Made by a program: the position numbers and the translations under genes. Of a DNA stretch of 64,000 nt, positions 11,128 through 23,300 are shown piece after piece (positions within the stretch are counted from its first letter, which is position 1; the number at the start of each line of letters is the position of its first letter). Origin of the DNA: Erythrocercus mccallii (Eukaryota > Chordata > Aves > Passeriformes > Dicruridae); NCBI GenBank assembly GCA_013397435.1, contig VZRG01001647.1:8917-72916 (forward strand), read 5' to 3'. The notes under the pieces are model-generated. The model saw nothing but the letters and a program-made list of their open reading frames with translations. It ran no database searches and was not told where the DNA came from.

Positions 11128-14100
11128 GATTGCAGCTGGGAGTGCAATCAAAATTCCTTAAAAAGCAACTACTGCATTTACTGCAAATTGTGTAAGATAA
11201 AGCTCAGGAGCAGGGAAATACATTGTGGAATGGCAAAAAGAATCATGTTTGCAAACATCTTCATTAAAAGTAAGTAGCAGGACAAAGTGAGCCCTATATT
11301 GACGTTTCCTGAGACACTTTGGGATCCTCATGTGCATGTTAAGTACAGTTGGATAAAAAAAAAAGCCATACAGGACCACAATGTCTCAATTTGTGCCCAA
11401 AAGACTGAGGTATAATGTTAGCCTCAATTTTTGCTGGATAACTTTCTCTAGCTCCGTGTATTTGGACCTTTAATGATATTTGAATTGACACACAGAAGCA
11501 GGTCTTTTAGCCCAAGAAGTTTTTCTTTCTTAGTCTCACTGAACTCCTTTAGCTCTGGACTTCTCAGTGCCTGCTTTCCTCCTTTTATCACTTGCTCTGT
11601 CAGAGTATCTTTTTATATAAATTTCAGCTATGTTATTCATTCCAGTGACCTTATTTGGAGTTTTTCCAAAGGATGTACTGGTTTCTAAAAGAAATAATTC
11701 TGCTTCTTTACTTGTGCTCATATTTCTTACCTTTTGAACTCTACAGTACTACAGACAGGTTATCAAAAGTTGTTCTATTAAATTATGCATTAACCAGGAC
11801 TATATGTTTACACTGTGCATGTTTAATGGTATATTACTACAAATACTGCACAGTATAAGGACAGCAGCTTAGTAAAAAGTATATTGTTATGAGGTGAAAA
11901 CCAGAACTCTCAGGGTTTGAAATTCTGTGTGAAATGAGAAGTTTGGATAGAGCAGCTCTGGGAGTTTACAGACTATAAAATGTGCTCAGTGCAGACTGTT
12001 CCCCCCATCTCTGTGGGGAAACACAGGAGCAGGAGCTTTACCAGTGTGAGAATTGTAGGGCTGGAGCTCAGTTGCAGCACTGTATAATTTTACCAGTGCC
12101 AAGTTATGTATTTTGGAATGATTTGAACATTTTTATAACTATTGATATTTGAAGAATATTTTGGTGCTTTTTAGAACAATCACCTCTACCAGCATCACAA
12201 AGGGATGCTGAAAGCAGATGATGACTCTTATATGACTGAATATTGCAAACCTCTGAGAAATACAATTAAACTGTTCTATATGGAAGATTCATAAGAGGAT
12301 GTTCATAAGAAAATAATGCATTTATTTGCAATCTGCATCAGGAAATAGAGATGTATGTCTGCCTCTGGTGTCCTCTTTGTCGGTTTTAGTTGTACAGAAT
12401 TGGCATCCAGGCATGCAAGCCAATCTGTCCCTGTTCTGATAGCTATTAGTATGTAAGGTGAATATTAGTATTTTCTCTGAGGTTTTTGTGATCCTAGGAC
12501 ACAAATGTAAAAGTAAGGGCTATATTGCTGTAGATTTTAGATAGGTCTAGTTACAAAGTAATTAAGTAATTTACCAAGACCATATGAGACAGGAAGCTGA
12601 CAGTTCTTTTGATTATGGTCCTATGTTTTCATCTTCATAACAAAGGGCACACTGCTTTGTAGATGAGATTTTTCTGCCTTTTAAATAAGATTCTTGCTAG
12701 ACAGCATAATTTTTGTCACAAACATTGGGTTTTGTCACAGCTGGTCTACCTGGTACCAGGCATATATGACCCAAACCTCCAGTGTTTTGGCCAAACACTG
12801 GCTTGCTTCCTGGCCATTCCTGTATTCCTATAAAATATATACCCCATAATATTCACATTGCAAGACTTAATACTTTGAGAGTAAAGCTAAGAAGTTAAAC
12901 GCTGTCAGTGAGTTGGCTACACTGTACACAGAGGATATTGGTGGATTCTGCATTAGAGCAGTGTGGATCCTGAATGTCTCTCATATGTTGGCAAATATAA
13001 ATTTGTTAGGCTCTGGTCAGGATCTCTGGTCCAGGGCTGCTCATGACTCTGTTCTTGAGTTGCCAGCTGTGGTGTCTTCCAGTGTAGTGTTCCTCTGGTA
13101 CACTTCCATTCAGGTAACTTTGCCATTTCAGGTAACTGCAGCTGGGCCAAGGTTTGGGGGACTGAGGATTTGGGTTTTTCTCATGTCCAAAAGATGTCTT
13201 AGTTTCTTTTGCATGGGACTGGCATTCCGAGACCCTTGTGCTATCCAAACCCACTGGAAAAAAGTCTTCCCGGAGGCACAGGAGAACTGGAAAGACAAAT
13301 TTTACTGGATAATAATCGTGATTTTCCCCTGTGGTCCAGATATTTGGGATGTGATAGAAATGCCCTTTAAGATCCCTTGTTTTTTGGCAAATATTTTTTC
13401 TCTACTTCCACCCAAAAGTCTTTAATTGACGGTTAGGCCAGTTACTCTTTTATGATCCTCACTAAAAAAAGGGACATCTCTTATTACAAAAGACTTACTG
13501 GTGCTTTTAATAATGTTTTTAATAATTTATTCTTTGACGAGTAGCCTGGACATGTTGCATATAATGCAATGAGCCAAATGTCTCCTCACAATAGCTATGG
13601 TAAATGTACAAGTGATCTTGCTTCTTTGAAAACAGGAAAAAACCTCGTATTGCATCATTCTGGCTGGGAAGTGCTCAAAATTATTGTGACAGGACTGTAT
13701 TTTGAGCAATTGTTGGTGATTTGTTTTTTAGCACACAAAGAAAGTAATAAATCTGTCACCCTGAAAAAATCAGGTTGTGACCTAAAGGAAGGAGAAAATT
13801 GTGGCTTTAGGTAAAAAAGAGTGACCTGTCTATGAGGGTCATTTATCATTATAACAAAATTGCTGGTGCTCTCCTAGCTGACCAGGAAGAAAGGCTGTGG
13901 TAAGCAGAATTGAGGGATGCAAGCATCCGAATATTTTTAACTGATCAATATTTTCAGGATTTACAAGCAGCCAAAAACCTGTCAGCATGCGGAGTAAGTT
14001 CACTGTGCATCTGTTCTAAGAAAGAAAACAAGAGAGAAAGAGTTTATTTTGGCCATTAAAAATTAAATGCGTTTTAGATTTGGCATCGATAGTTCAATTC

Positions 14101-15489
14101 TCAACTGTGTTTAGTACAGATGCCTTTAGCAGCCCGTATGTCTTGTAGTGATACGGGAAGTATGTATGAAACTTAACTCCCAAGGAGGTTGAAAGCAATA
14201 AATAACATAAATTCAGAGTGGGGTTGGCAGCACTAAGTGTCTCAGATCTCACTTGGGATATGTGGTTTCATTGTTTGAAAGTAACAGGATCAAAGTGGTT
14301 TTGGTTAAAAAAATAAACAATGCCCAAATTTTCATTCTTAGCTCACCCTCACTTATTCTGCATTATCCTCCATATATATGTAAATGTATATGTATCTTAT
14401 TAATAAAAAAAGTCGAGGGCCACAACTGAGGTTGTTAGAGATTGGATCCATTGCAAAAGGTATGTTCAATGAGTTCAAATGTGACTTGCATGGAGTAACA
14501 GCTGAACATGTTTTGAAATACAAGATTGGCAAGAAGAATTCTTTTCATGTCATTATTCTTAGGTATCAAACCCATCTCAAAATTTAAAATACTTCTGGTT
14601 AATTTGGGAAAATATTTTCCTACTGTTCAATTGGTCCTAGTTGTGAATTTTCATTTTAATTTGTTTTTATAGAGTTTGCAAAGGCATAATGAGAGTGCAG
14701 GGAGAAAAACCCAATGCAATTTCTTGTACAGTAATTTTCATGCCAATTGCTAATTTCCACTGATTGCCTTAGTGTGGGAGTGTCTTATCAGACCAGAACA
14801 TACAATGCTAAAAACCAATTCTAACACGTTTAGAAAGGCATTTATGATTCAGGCTATCACTTATCGTTTGGCATTACCAGCATTATACTGTATTAGGAAT
14901 GCTTAACAAACCTGTTTTAATACAATTTATGAGGGAATATTAGTGTATCAAAGCTGGTAAAGTACTCTACACTATACAGGCATTATGAAGGCATTAAGAT
15001 AAAAAATAACGTAGAAGATAAAATAGGAATCTAAAATACAAACTTCTTTTTAATGCACGTTGATAATACCACTTTTATTGTGGTTTTCCTAAGGAAATTA
15101 CTTTAGCACAATTATTTTTTAAATATAAATTCCACTGATTGATTTGCTGTTGACTACATGGCAGTGCCAAACTCTGGTGAAATTCTTTACCAAAGTGCCC
15201 TATCAGATCTTACCACTGTGGAGGATGAGGTTGGACTAGAGGCACTTGACTGAAGTCTCACCACTTCATAGCTGAAGTTTTCATGCTCTAAAAAGAATAG
15301 GCTCTTTTTTAAACAGTTCTACTTTGAGGAGTCAACAAAGCTACCCTGGAAAAAAGGTTCCCTAAACTTGTCATGAGATAGCAACATTTTCATCTAACTC
15401 TTTCCTGAGAATGTTAAAGTGATTTTTATGCTGATTGTATGATTTTTTTCCCCCCATACTTCTAATTTTAAAAGAATGAGAAAGTTCTT
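11128..15489. other. Unique noncoding DNA including the longest open frame
   Basis: The window's longest open stretch runs from a TTG codon at 12913 to the stop at 13423-13425 (170 codons) on the plus strand. Its translation shows no domain or motif I recognise. The minus strand is also partly open there, and no clear splice or start context supports it. Around 14640-15150 the sequence is a complex, A+T-rich stretch with many homeodomain-like TAAT cores, the kind of texture seen in conserved enhancers, but this is impression only. A weak CR1-tail-like stretch lies at about 15210-15250 (GGTTGGACTAGA followed by a degenerate match). Confidence 0.5.
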
Positions 15490-15628
15490 TTACCAGTATA
15501 TAGATATATTGTTACCAGTATATACGTATATACTGTTACCTATATATATATGTATACATACATATATATACACACACATATATATGTTACCAGTTTCCGG
15601 TATACATATATATATATATATGTTATCG
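15490..15628. repeat. Compound TA/CA minisatellite with TTACC-led units
   Basis: TTACC or TTAC starts recur at 15490, 15512, 15536 and 15587, with a diverged one (TTATC) at 15623. The first three units are about 22-24 bp (TTACCAGTATATA plus an alternating TA tail). The later units are longer because the TA/CA tail has expanded to (TA)n and CACACACA. Alternating purine-pyrimidine tracts throughout may adopt non-B structure. Units spaced 22, 24, 51 and 36 bp suggest a minisatellite whose internal microsatellites expanded independently. Confidence 0.8.
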
Positions 15629-15720
15629 ACTGAGGTTAGACTTCCAGAAAAGCCTTTGCCTATTCTTTTCCTTTACTATATTATATATTCTGGTTTGGTT
15701 TTTTTGCTTCCATTAAGCCT

Positions 15721-15764
15721 GTATTTACAAGGTCATATAGTGATAAGACAAGGGTGAATGAGAG
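15721..15764 (+). mobile_element. CR1 non-LTR retrotransposon fragment (decayed)
   Basis: The stretch resembles the CR1 segment encoding the C-terminal part of the ORF2 reverse transcriptase, the conserved FTRACSDRTRGN region. TTTACAAGGTCATATAGTG followed by ATAAGACAAGGGTGAATG matches the family pattern with several substitutions. Only about 45 bp can be aligned by eye and it then fades out. It lies upstream of the longer CR1 piece at 16.9 kb but corresponds to a later part of the element, so the two are probably separate insertions. No functional protein is encoded. Confidence 0.55.
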
Positions 15765-16876
15765 TATGCACAAGTTCAGTGTACAATCCAGGTTCAGAAC
15801 TACTGGGACCCTAAATTATTATCAATGTGTGGATAATCCTTCCTTTCTGATATATAGAGGTTGATGCTGTTAACTATCTGTGAAACTTCCAATCAGAGAC
15901 TTTTACTTCAGCAGATAAAATGAGGATGTGTTAAGCATTCTGATTGCTTAATTTCCTGTTAGTATGTAAATCATCAAATGATGTCTGTAATACCTCCATT
16001 GTTGTTTTATCCTATTTAATCAAATTCTAAATTACTATGTATTTTCCTTGCATCTTTTTTATTGTTCCTGATAGGAGTCATAGCTGTTGCTAGTGAGTTG
16101 TTTTTATCCTATTATTTTTGAAGAACTTCCTGATTCAGATGTGAAGCGTTATTAGGACAAAGGTGGCAGGTTTTATCTGGGCAAATTTTCTTGCTATTTT
16201 TAGGAACAAATGTGATTGTATTGGGTAGCATAGATTGGCACTTAGATGAGACTGGGGCAAGCAGCTAATCAATCATATCTGGATAATAGACATCAGTGAT
16301 ATTGCTTTGCAAGGCTTACCCTCTGATTTATACTAGGGGATTGTTTTTTATGGGACTTTTAGAATATTTGTCACTGAATAATGTTTTTATGACCAAGCCA
16401 CAAACACAAAGCCAATATTTCTTTTGAAGCTGTCGATCAAGAGTTTGATTAAATTTGTACATATTTTGAGAACATTCAGACTGGATGCCATCAAGTGCGA
16501 CGAACAGAAGATGCTTCTAAAGCAATAGTGATGCTTGGCCTGAATTGCTATTGACCATCACCTTGCAGAGTCATTTACAACAGGAGGATGTGAAAATACA
16601 ACTAAGTCAAAATGCCAGAACCTAACAGGCAGCTTGTACTCCCCTTTTGTTGCTCTAAAGAAACATAAGCACAACAGAGTCTTGAGCCATTGTCCATTAA
16701 GCATCAAGAAATATTCAGCTAAACACTTGGACCCATTTCATTGATTCTGAAAGGTTTAAAATGTTTACTATATATATGTTTATTAATGGTTATTAGTTAA
16801 ATGTTTACTAAATGGTTACTATAACTCAATGCAAAGAAATAGCAGCTATTTATGAGCACCTCATTATTTCATCTCG
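15765..16876. other. Unique noncoding DNA between CR1 fragments
   Basis: A+T-rich, with no gene seen. Near the end, a duplicated AATGTTTACTA-type motif occurs at about 16759 and 16800, around a short TATATATA run. Confidence 0.55.
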
Positions 16877-17310
16877 TTTTGGGTCCCGCCCAGCACAGGA
16901 AAGAAGGAATTGAACTGGGGTGAGTTCAGTGGAGGCCATCAAGCTTCCTGGGTGCTGGAGCAGTGAGGAAAGGCTGAATGCCCAGGACTTGCTCAGCCTG
17001 GAGAGACGGCAGGATGGAAGCAGGGAGAAACGCAACAGCAGAAGATGGACCCAGGCTCTGTCTGAAGTACATGGCAAGAAAACAAAAGACTGGTCAAAAA
17101 CTGAATCTCGATGTTTGGTGTGGGGAAAAAGAAGTCACTATGAATGTAGTGGAACAAATGAATGTAGCAGTGGAACAAGTTCAATCAGTCCTGGAGGTTT
17201 TCTGGAACTGGAAAAGCCCTGAGAAACCTGCTCTAGATTCAGTGCTGAAGCTGCTCTGAGTGGGAGGCTGGACAGAGATGCTCTGAGATTCTTTCTAGTT
17301 GGAGCGATTT
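16877..17310 (+). mobile_element. CR1 non-LTR retrotransposon, 5'-truncated and decayed
   Basis: Several blocks match the avian CR1 3' portion in the right order. They are CCCAGCACAGGAAAGA at about 16888, GAGGAAAGGCTGA near 16967, CTCAGCCTGGAGAG near 16991, CCTGGAGGTTTTCTGGAACTGG near 17190, AACCTGCTCTAGAT near 17224, and a terminal GATTCTTTCTAGTTGG near 17288, the counterpart of the usual GGTCCCTTCCAACC. In translation the first part resembles the end of ORF2 (EERL, then LLSLERR), and the rest corresponds to the 3' region. The central part (about 17060-17180) is highly diverged or replaced. 5' truncation is typical of CR1. Open frames across it are remnants and not genes. Confidence 0.8.
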
Positions 17311-20300
17311 ACTGTTTTTATTTTTTCCTCACAGGATTAGGTATGGGGACTTTAGGAGTCGTCCAGGGGATCTGGATCCTCCAGAGGACTTGTCAGATGC
17401 ATGCAAAAGGGTTTGGAGCCTAACTGGGCTGTTTTTCCAGAGGTGAATGTGTATAGAGGGCTGCACCCTTGGGAATCTGTTTTTATCTCTACCTTCATTT
17501 GTCTGAAATGTTCTACTGATTCTTGTGAACTCATTGAAATATACACAGAGCAATACTCTGCCATGTGATGGCAGTGTAGAACATTAAGTCATCAGTGAGG
17601 CAATTGCAGGGAAAGCTGTCAAAATCTGCTGGGTACGTGATTAGGGAAAAATGTATTTGGACACTAGGGAGGTGTGATCAAGTTCTCTTTAAATCACTGT
17701 CTGAAGCTTGGCTATGCTGATAAGATAAAACTAAGACATTACAAGTGAAGCAGTGGAGACTTAGGCTGTATCTTACAGTCAAAATTAAATGCTGTTTTAA
17801 CTGTATCCTTGAGGGAAATTACAATGTAAAATGATGAGAACTACATGTTCCTCAATGCTATGCAGAGGAGGCATCAGAATGAACATATCTTATCTCCCTG
17901 TTTGTAAACTAGTGTTTTGTCTTTAATCTAAATTGTTTGCTATGGTCACTCTGATCTTCATGTGCTCAGCTTGATTCAGTTCCAAAGCATCCTTCCTAAC
18001 CAAGACATTCTTATTAGAAGACAACATATTTCTGATATTTTGTTAAGAAAGACTGATAATATTCAGCAAAATAGATTGCAGTTTTACAGTGCTTGCTCTG
18101 ATCAAATACATTTGCAGCAGAGTACGACCAGTCAGGGTAGCAAAGAGGAACAGCATCCTCATTCCCCAAAGACAAGTCTATCAGAAATGCCACATGCTTC
18201 CTCTTCAAAACATTTGCATTTTACCACATGAGCTAGTATTTCCTCCTGCTGTCTCAGACTCTGTATGTCTGGGCTTAGGACTCTACAACACAAAAGCTAT
18301 ATTGGGATAGAGCTTTCTGTATGTGGTTGCCCTGTGTTGTAAAAATGCTTGTTCTAATTTTCCATCTTCCCCTCATTTTTTTGTTTTGCTATATGAATGG
18401 AAGGTTAGGCAGAAAGTAACTAGAGGAGTCTTATTTTGGGGCTATGTAAATAAGTGCAATAATTGCTCCAAAATAAAAGAAGGAAACATACTACCTCTAT
18501 TATCTGAATTTCAGGAGCTCTGCAGTTGGATGTGACACAGCTACAACGATCACCTGAAGGGTGTGGAGAGATTTGCTGTATGGGTCATTGGTATGATGAG
18601 ATGTGCCTATTCAGGATGGCAGAAAAATTTTAACCAGAATAATAACCTCAATATTTAGCTTAGGGGAACAGTTTTTCAAGAACAGATATGTTTCCAACCT
18701 TGCTTCCTAGCACATGGCATTCTTGCTGAAGGCTTGGCTTTCACCATTCAAATCACTGTTCTATCTTGCATCTCTTTAACTGTGAATGCTGCTGCTTAAT
18801 GGGGTTTACTTTCCTTCAATGGAAGTCTGTAGTTTATAGATTACTTTTGCTGTCACACCTTGTAACATCTCTGGTTTGAGAGGACATAAGCAGAAGTGGC
18901 TTGGTGATAATCTAGTGTTTTTCATCTGCACATCGATTTTGGACCACGTTGCAGAGCATAAACAGATGACTGGTGGGCTGGGGCAAACCAAATGAACAGA
19001 AAATGTATCTCAACACATGAGCACCCACTGAGCCCAAGCAGGGCTCACAACTTTCACAAACACTATTAACAGGAATTTCTTGTGACAATACACTTTTGAA
19101 AACAACACTTTTTGTGTAGTTATTACTGTGAACTCTTAGGTTTTGTCACCCTGCCTTTATGACTTGGTTAGTACAGTAGTGAGCCATATAATGTCAAAGG
19201 ACCTGGCAAAATTATTAGTGAAATCCCCTTTATGTGGTCCACTGTCAAGTGTGTGATTTTTGTGTTTAAATAATCTCCCTCTTTATTGAGGCGTGTGTGC
19301 AAATAGCATCCCTGAAACATTTTTTGAGGGTTTTGTTTTAAGAGAAAGTTTTACAACTTAGACAGCAGTAGCTATTCACAAGTTGTTGGTTGACAGATGT
19401 GGAATATAATGTATGTTTGAATACAGTAATTGGAGCTGTATTTGTGTTCTTAAGCCATCCTGGAGCTTTATGAAAAAAAAGAAGATGGGTCTCCACCACA
19501 GATAATTTGCTGTACTGCTATTCTACTTTGCAAGTAAACACTTTTCAGTAGATCAGAACCAACTTTTTCATGGCTAACTCATCTTAATGAACTATTAACT
19601 AAATAACTTACCTAAGGTAATTTACAGCTTAACACCATTCCATATACTAAGGAACAACTATTCCTCAGGGGAAAGGATATTAAACCTTACTACCAGACTT
19701 GCAATGTCATTGTTGCAGGTGCCATGACACTGGCAGTAATGTGATGACATTGAGTATACCTCAAACCATTGAAGTGGAGTACAAATGCTGTTGAATGTTC
19801 TGTTATTCTTTTTGTCTTTTTGGTGGCACTTTAGTGCTAAGTATCTCGTTGGAGTGACATGATGTTGAGCATCTTTAGGAGCCATGGTTGGTTGCACAAA
19901 ATTCTTGATTCATAGAACTGTTTACTGGGCTTTTATGTAGTGAGTTACAACCAAAATAAATGCAAAAAGCAGAAGCCTGGATTTGTATCAATAAGAATTT
20001 AAGAATTAACTCTAAATAGGCATATAAAAGTGAACTAAGCATTTTTTCTTTCTATGAGAACTCTCTGTTGTAGAGGAAAGTAGTGATACAGACAATAATA
20101 AATAATGTGAAAAGGTGTTAATTTACAGCATTTACTATAAATTTTTAAGGAAATACATTAAATTCTTCTAGCATCTGTGAAGACCACATTACCCTTGAAT
20201 GCTTGCTTGATACTCTGGGTGTGACTATAAAAGCTAAAATAAACATTATCAATAAAAACTTGTCCCCTTGCAAATTTCAGCCTTAGGAAATTAAAATTTT

Positions 20301-23300
20301 CATGTCAAATCATATAAATATATCAGGCAAGATTTAAGGTAGGTTTAAGACTCATTAATGAATAGCTGATTTTAACTTGTAAACCTACACTGTTAGGAAT
20401 TACCCTTTATTCAAAATGAGGAGGAAATATTTGTTACAGCTGAATTAAGTTAGAAAAATAACTTTGTTTAATTGTTGCTTTTGCTAAGCCAAGTATTACA
20501 AGAGCAGTTATCATACAGAGCACCTATGTTACTGTCATGTCACAAACTAGTGCAACAGGGTGTGAAGTGCTCCAATGACTGGTTTAGGATGGTAAAGTGA
20601 CCATTTGACACAGCCAAAAACCCCTTCAGGTACTGATTCTTGGTCCTGTGACCTATTCCCAGAAACATTTTTGCTGTAGTCTCGATAAGGAAATAAAATG
20701 CCTTTAAATAACATGGAAGATGTGCAGAATTTTGACAAAATATGTAAAAGACAAAGAAGTGTTATTGCCAGGCAGTGTCTCTCTTATATCCATTTTTAGC
20801 CTTAGTTCCAAGTTCATTTTGGCACAAGTCTGTTAGCTTATACAGATAGCAGTTAACTCACCTTGGATATTTGTGGAAAAGTTCTCAGAGAGGAACAGTC
20901 TTGTGTATCCAGAGCAATTTACTGAGAGGGAATGCTGACTGACACAGAAGTGATGTGATCCCCCAGCACACAGCCTGTGGTGCAAACTTCTGCACCAAAC
21001 GAAATAGAATAGTATGATGGGATTGAGTAACCTGAGTGTGCTGCCTGGTGTCACAGATCTGGATCCAGCCTTTAAGACACGTTTTAAGATCTCCAGCACT
21101 TGAGATAACAGACCATATTGAGGCAATGAAGCCCGTAGTGTTGGCTTACAAAGATAGCTGTGAGTAACAAACTATCAAGGAAAAGCGTGACATTAAATTC
21201 ATCTGTGTAAGTATATTTATTCATATATATATCTGTATTAATGCACAGAATATTTGGAACACTTTTGTGGGGGTTGGTAATGATGGTTGTTGTTTGTGGA
21301 TTTTTTTTGCTATGTGAGAATTAGAAAATTTTGAGAAGGCAGAGAAAAGACACTCTAGAGGAACTGCTAGGAAAAAGAATAAGTCAGAGTATCCTAGACA
21401 GTCTTCTTGTCATGGAGCACTGTCCTGTTTGGCTCTTCCAGGCATACTCCTTCCATGTTGAATACCAACTTGAAAAAGACAGATCTGAGAGTACACCCGT
21501 GTGAGGTTAGATGCCAGCTGCATACCAGACACTTAAGACATAAAAGAAATCTCCTGACTCAGACAATGCTTTTAAAGCTGTCGAGATAAGAAACTGAAAT
21601 TCCTAAAATGCAGGATGTCCTGCTGCAGGAGGGGCCATTGAGAAGGAAGTGGAAGGAAGCTGGACAATCCCAAAGAGAACCATAAACACAAACTTATTTT
21701 CAAGACCAAATCCAAAACCCAGCAATGCAAGTAAACTTATATAAGAGAAATGATTGCAGCAAAAACTCTCTGCCACCTGTTGTCTTAAAGAGATATGGCC
21801 AGTGTTGGCAGTTTTAATGAAGGAGCTGAACTTGTTCTTAGTCATTTGATAAATTTTAATAAAATGAAGGTATGTGATTTATCTCCCAAACTAAGAGAAA
21901 CTTATCTCTTCCCATATATTTTAATAAGGTTTACTATAGTAGGTAAATATACAATAACTTTAGCTATGAAAGCAGTCTATGAAGAAGTTTAGGACCTGTT
22001 CCTAATCCCTCTAACTCATTCAGTAAGTCTTTGAAATGTGCTTTAGGTCAAGTCTTAATATTCAGGGATTTTTTTTTACTTATTAAGCTGTTTACTTGTT
22101 TCACTTTTGTTAATTGTCTTACAGCCATGGAACTTTGCAAAGTAAATTTTGTTAACAAAATTTTGTGCTAAATGCAGACACTAAATTCAAATGCCCAACA
22201 GTAATTTCTCTGTACCTGTTTATATATATATGAAAATGCATTTAATAAAGCTCAGTATTGATGTATGTAAACATACGTGAATAGATATGAAAATATATGT
22301 ACAAAAATGTAAAAATGCTATAGCTACTGACTCTTGGTAGTTATTTTTTTAAAGAAAAGAGGTTTGGAAACAATGAAAGGATCCATCCAATAAAATTTAA
22401 TTACTTCATTTATTTAGGTGGAGATTTTTGCAAGAAATATGAGAACACTTACCTGACAACAGAAAACTGCAGTTTGACGTGGAACACAAGAACCCATTTA
22501 TTTTAATTCATTAAGATACATAGGAAAATGTGAGAGAATATTTTTGGTGGAGTTTTTTTATGTTATGATTAATATTAATACATTTTAAGTGTTCTCTCCT
22601 GTTACATTTTTAATTATGTTGGAGAAATGTGCAATGTAGATTTTTCCTTCTCAGATGAAGTGTAATATTATGGAAATATATTAAACTAAAGAAAAAAATA
22701 ATCCTGGAACGTTCCCACTGGCATCCACCAATGTGGTTCTCAAATATCAAATGGATGTACATGACAATTAGCTCAGGCTTTGCCTTAGAGAAGCACAGAA
22801 CAGGATGCCAAAGTTCCTATCCTATGATGCAATAAATTCTTTTTTATTAGCAGAGCTTCAGTTTTCAGTTAAAAACAACCTAAACTTGCACTAAATACTT
22901 TATTCTCTGTGATGTGACTTGGTGCTCCTTCATGGAGTAACTGATCCAGCTCTTCACAGCAATTCCTTACAAGAAAACTGTTAGCAAAAACTGACTGGAA
23001 ATTCAAATACTTTGAGTGCAGTTAAGATTGATTTATACTTGCAAGAAAATATTTCAAACTATCATATTGCTGGTTACATTTTTTCCTATGTATTCTACAC
23101 ACATGGAAAACTAATATCATCTGTGGAACATCAATCATTCAATAGACCCTGTTTCTTCTGTGAATGCTACCTCTCTTAGATTTTTCCATGCAACTGCACT
23201 TTAGGCAGATAATAGTGTTTAATGCATTTGCTCATTAAGCCAAAAGTAGCAATAATTTTGCAGCTGTATTCCCTCAACATATGGAATATTCTCCCATGTT

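Noticed and set aside
12913..13425. Longest open frame (170 codons, plus strand)
   Set aside because: It starts with TTG, has no recognisable motif, overlaps open minus-strand stretches and sits in DNA with no supporting signals. A rough chance estimate for the window (assuming about 60% A+T) gives about 0.1 such frames under uniform composition, and more with local G+C variation.
15210..15250. CR1-tail-like GGTTGGACTAGA
   Set aside because: The 12-base match is good but the continuation is poor and no upstream CR1 sequence is visible. Left as a weak note only.
22440..22510. Perfect donor CAG|GTAAGT on the minus strand
   Set aside because: No convincing acceptor or open frame accompanies it. 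A match of this length is expected about once per window over both strands.
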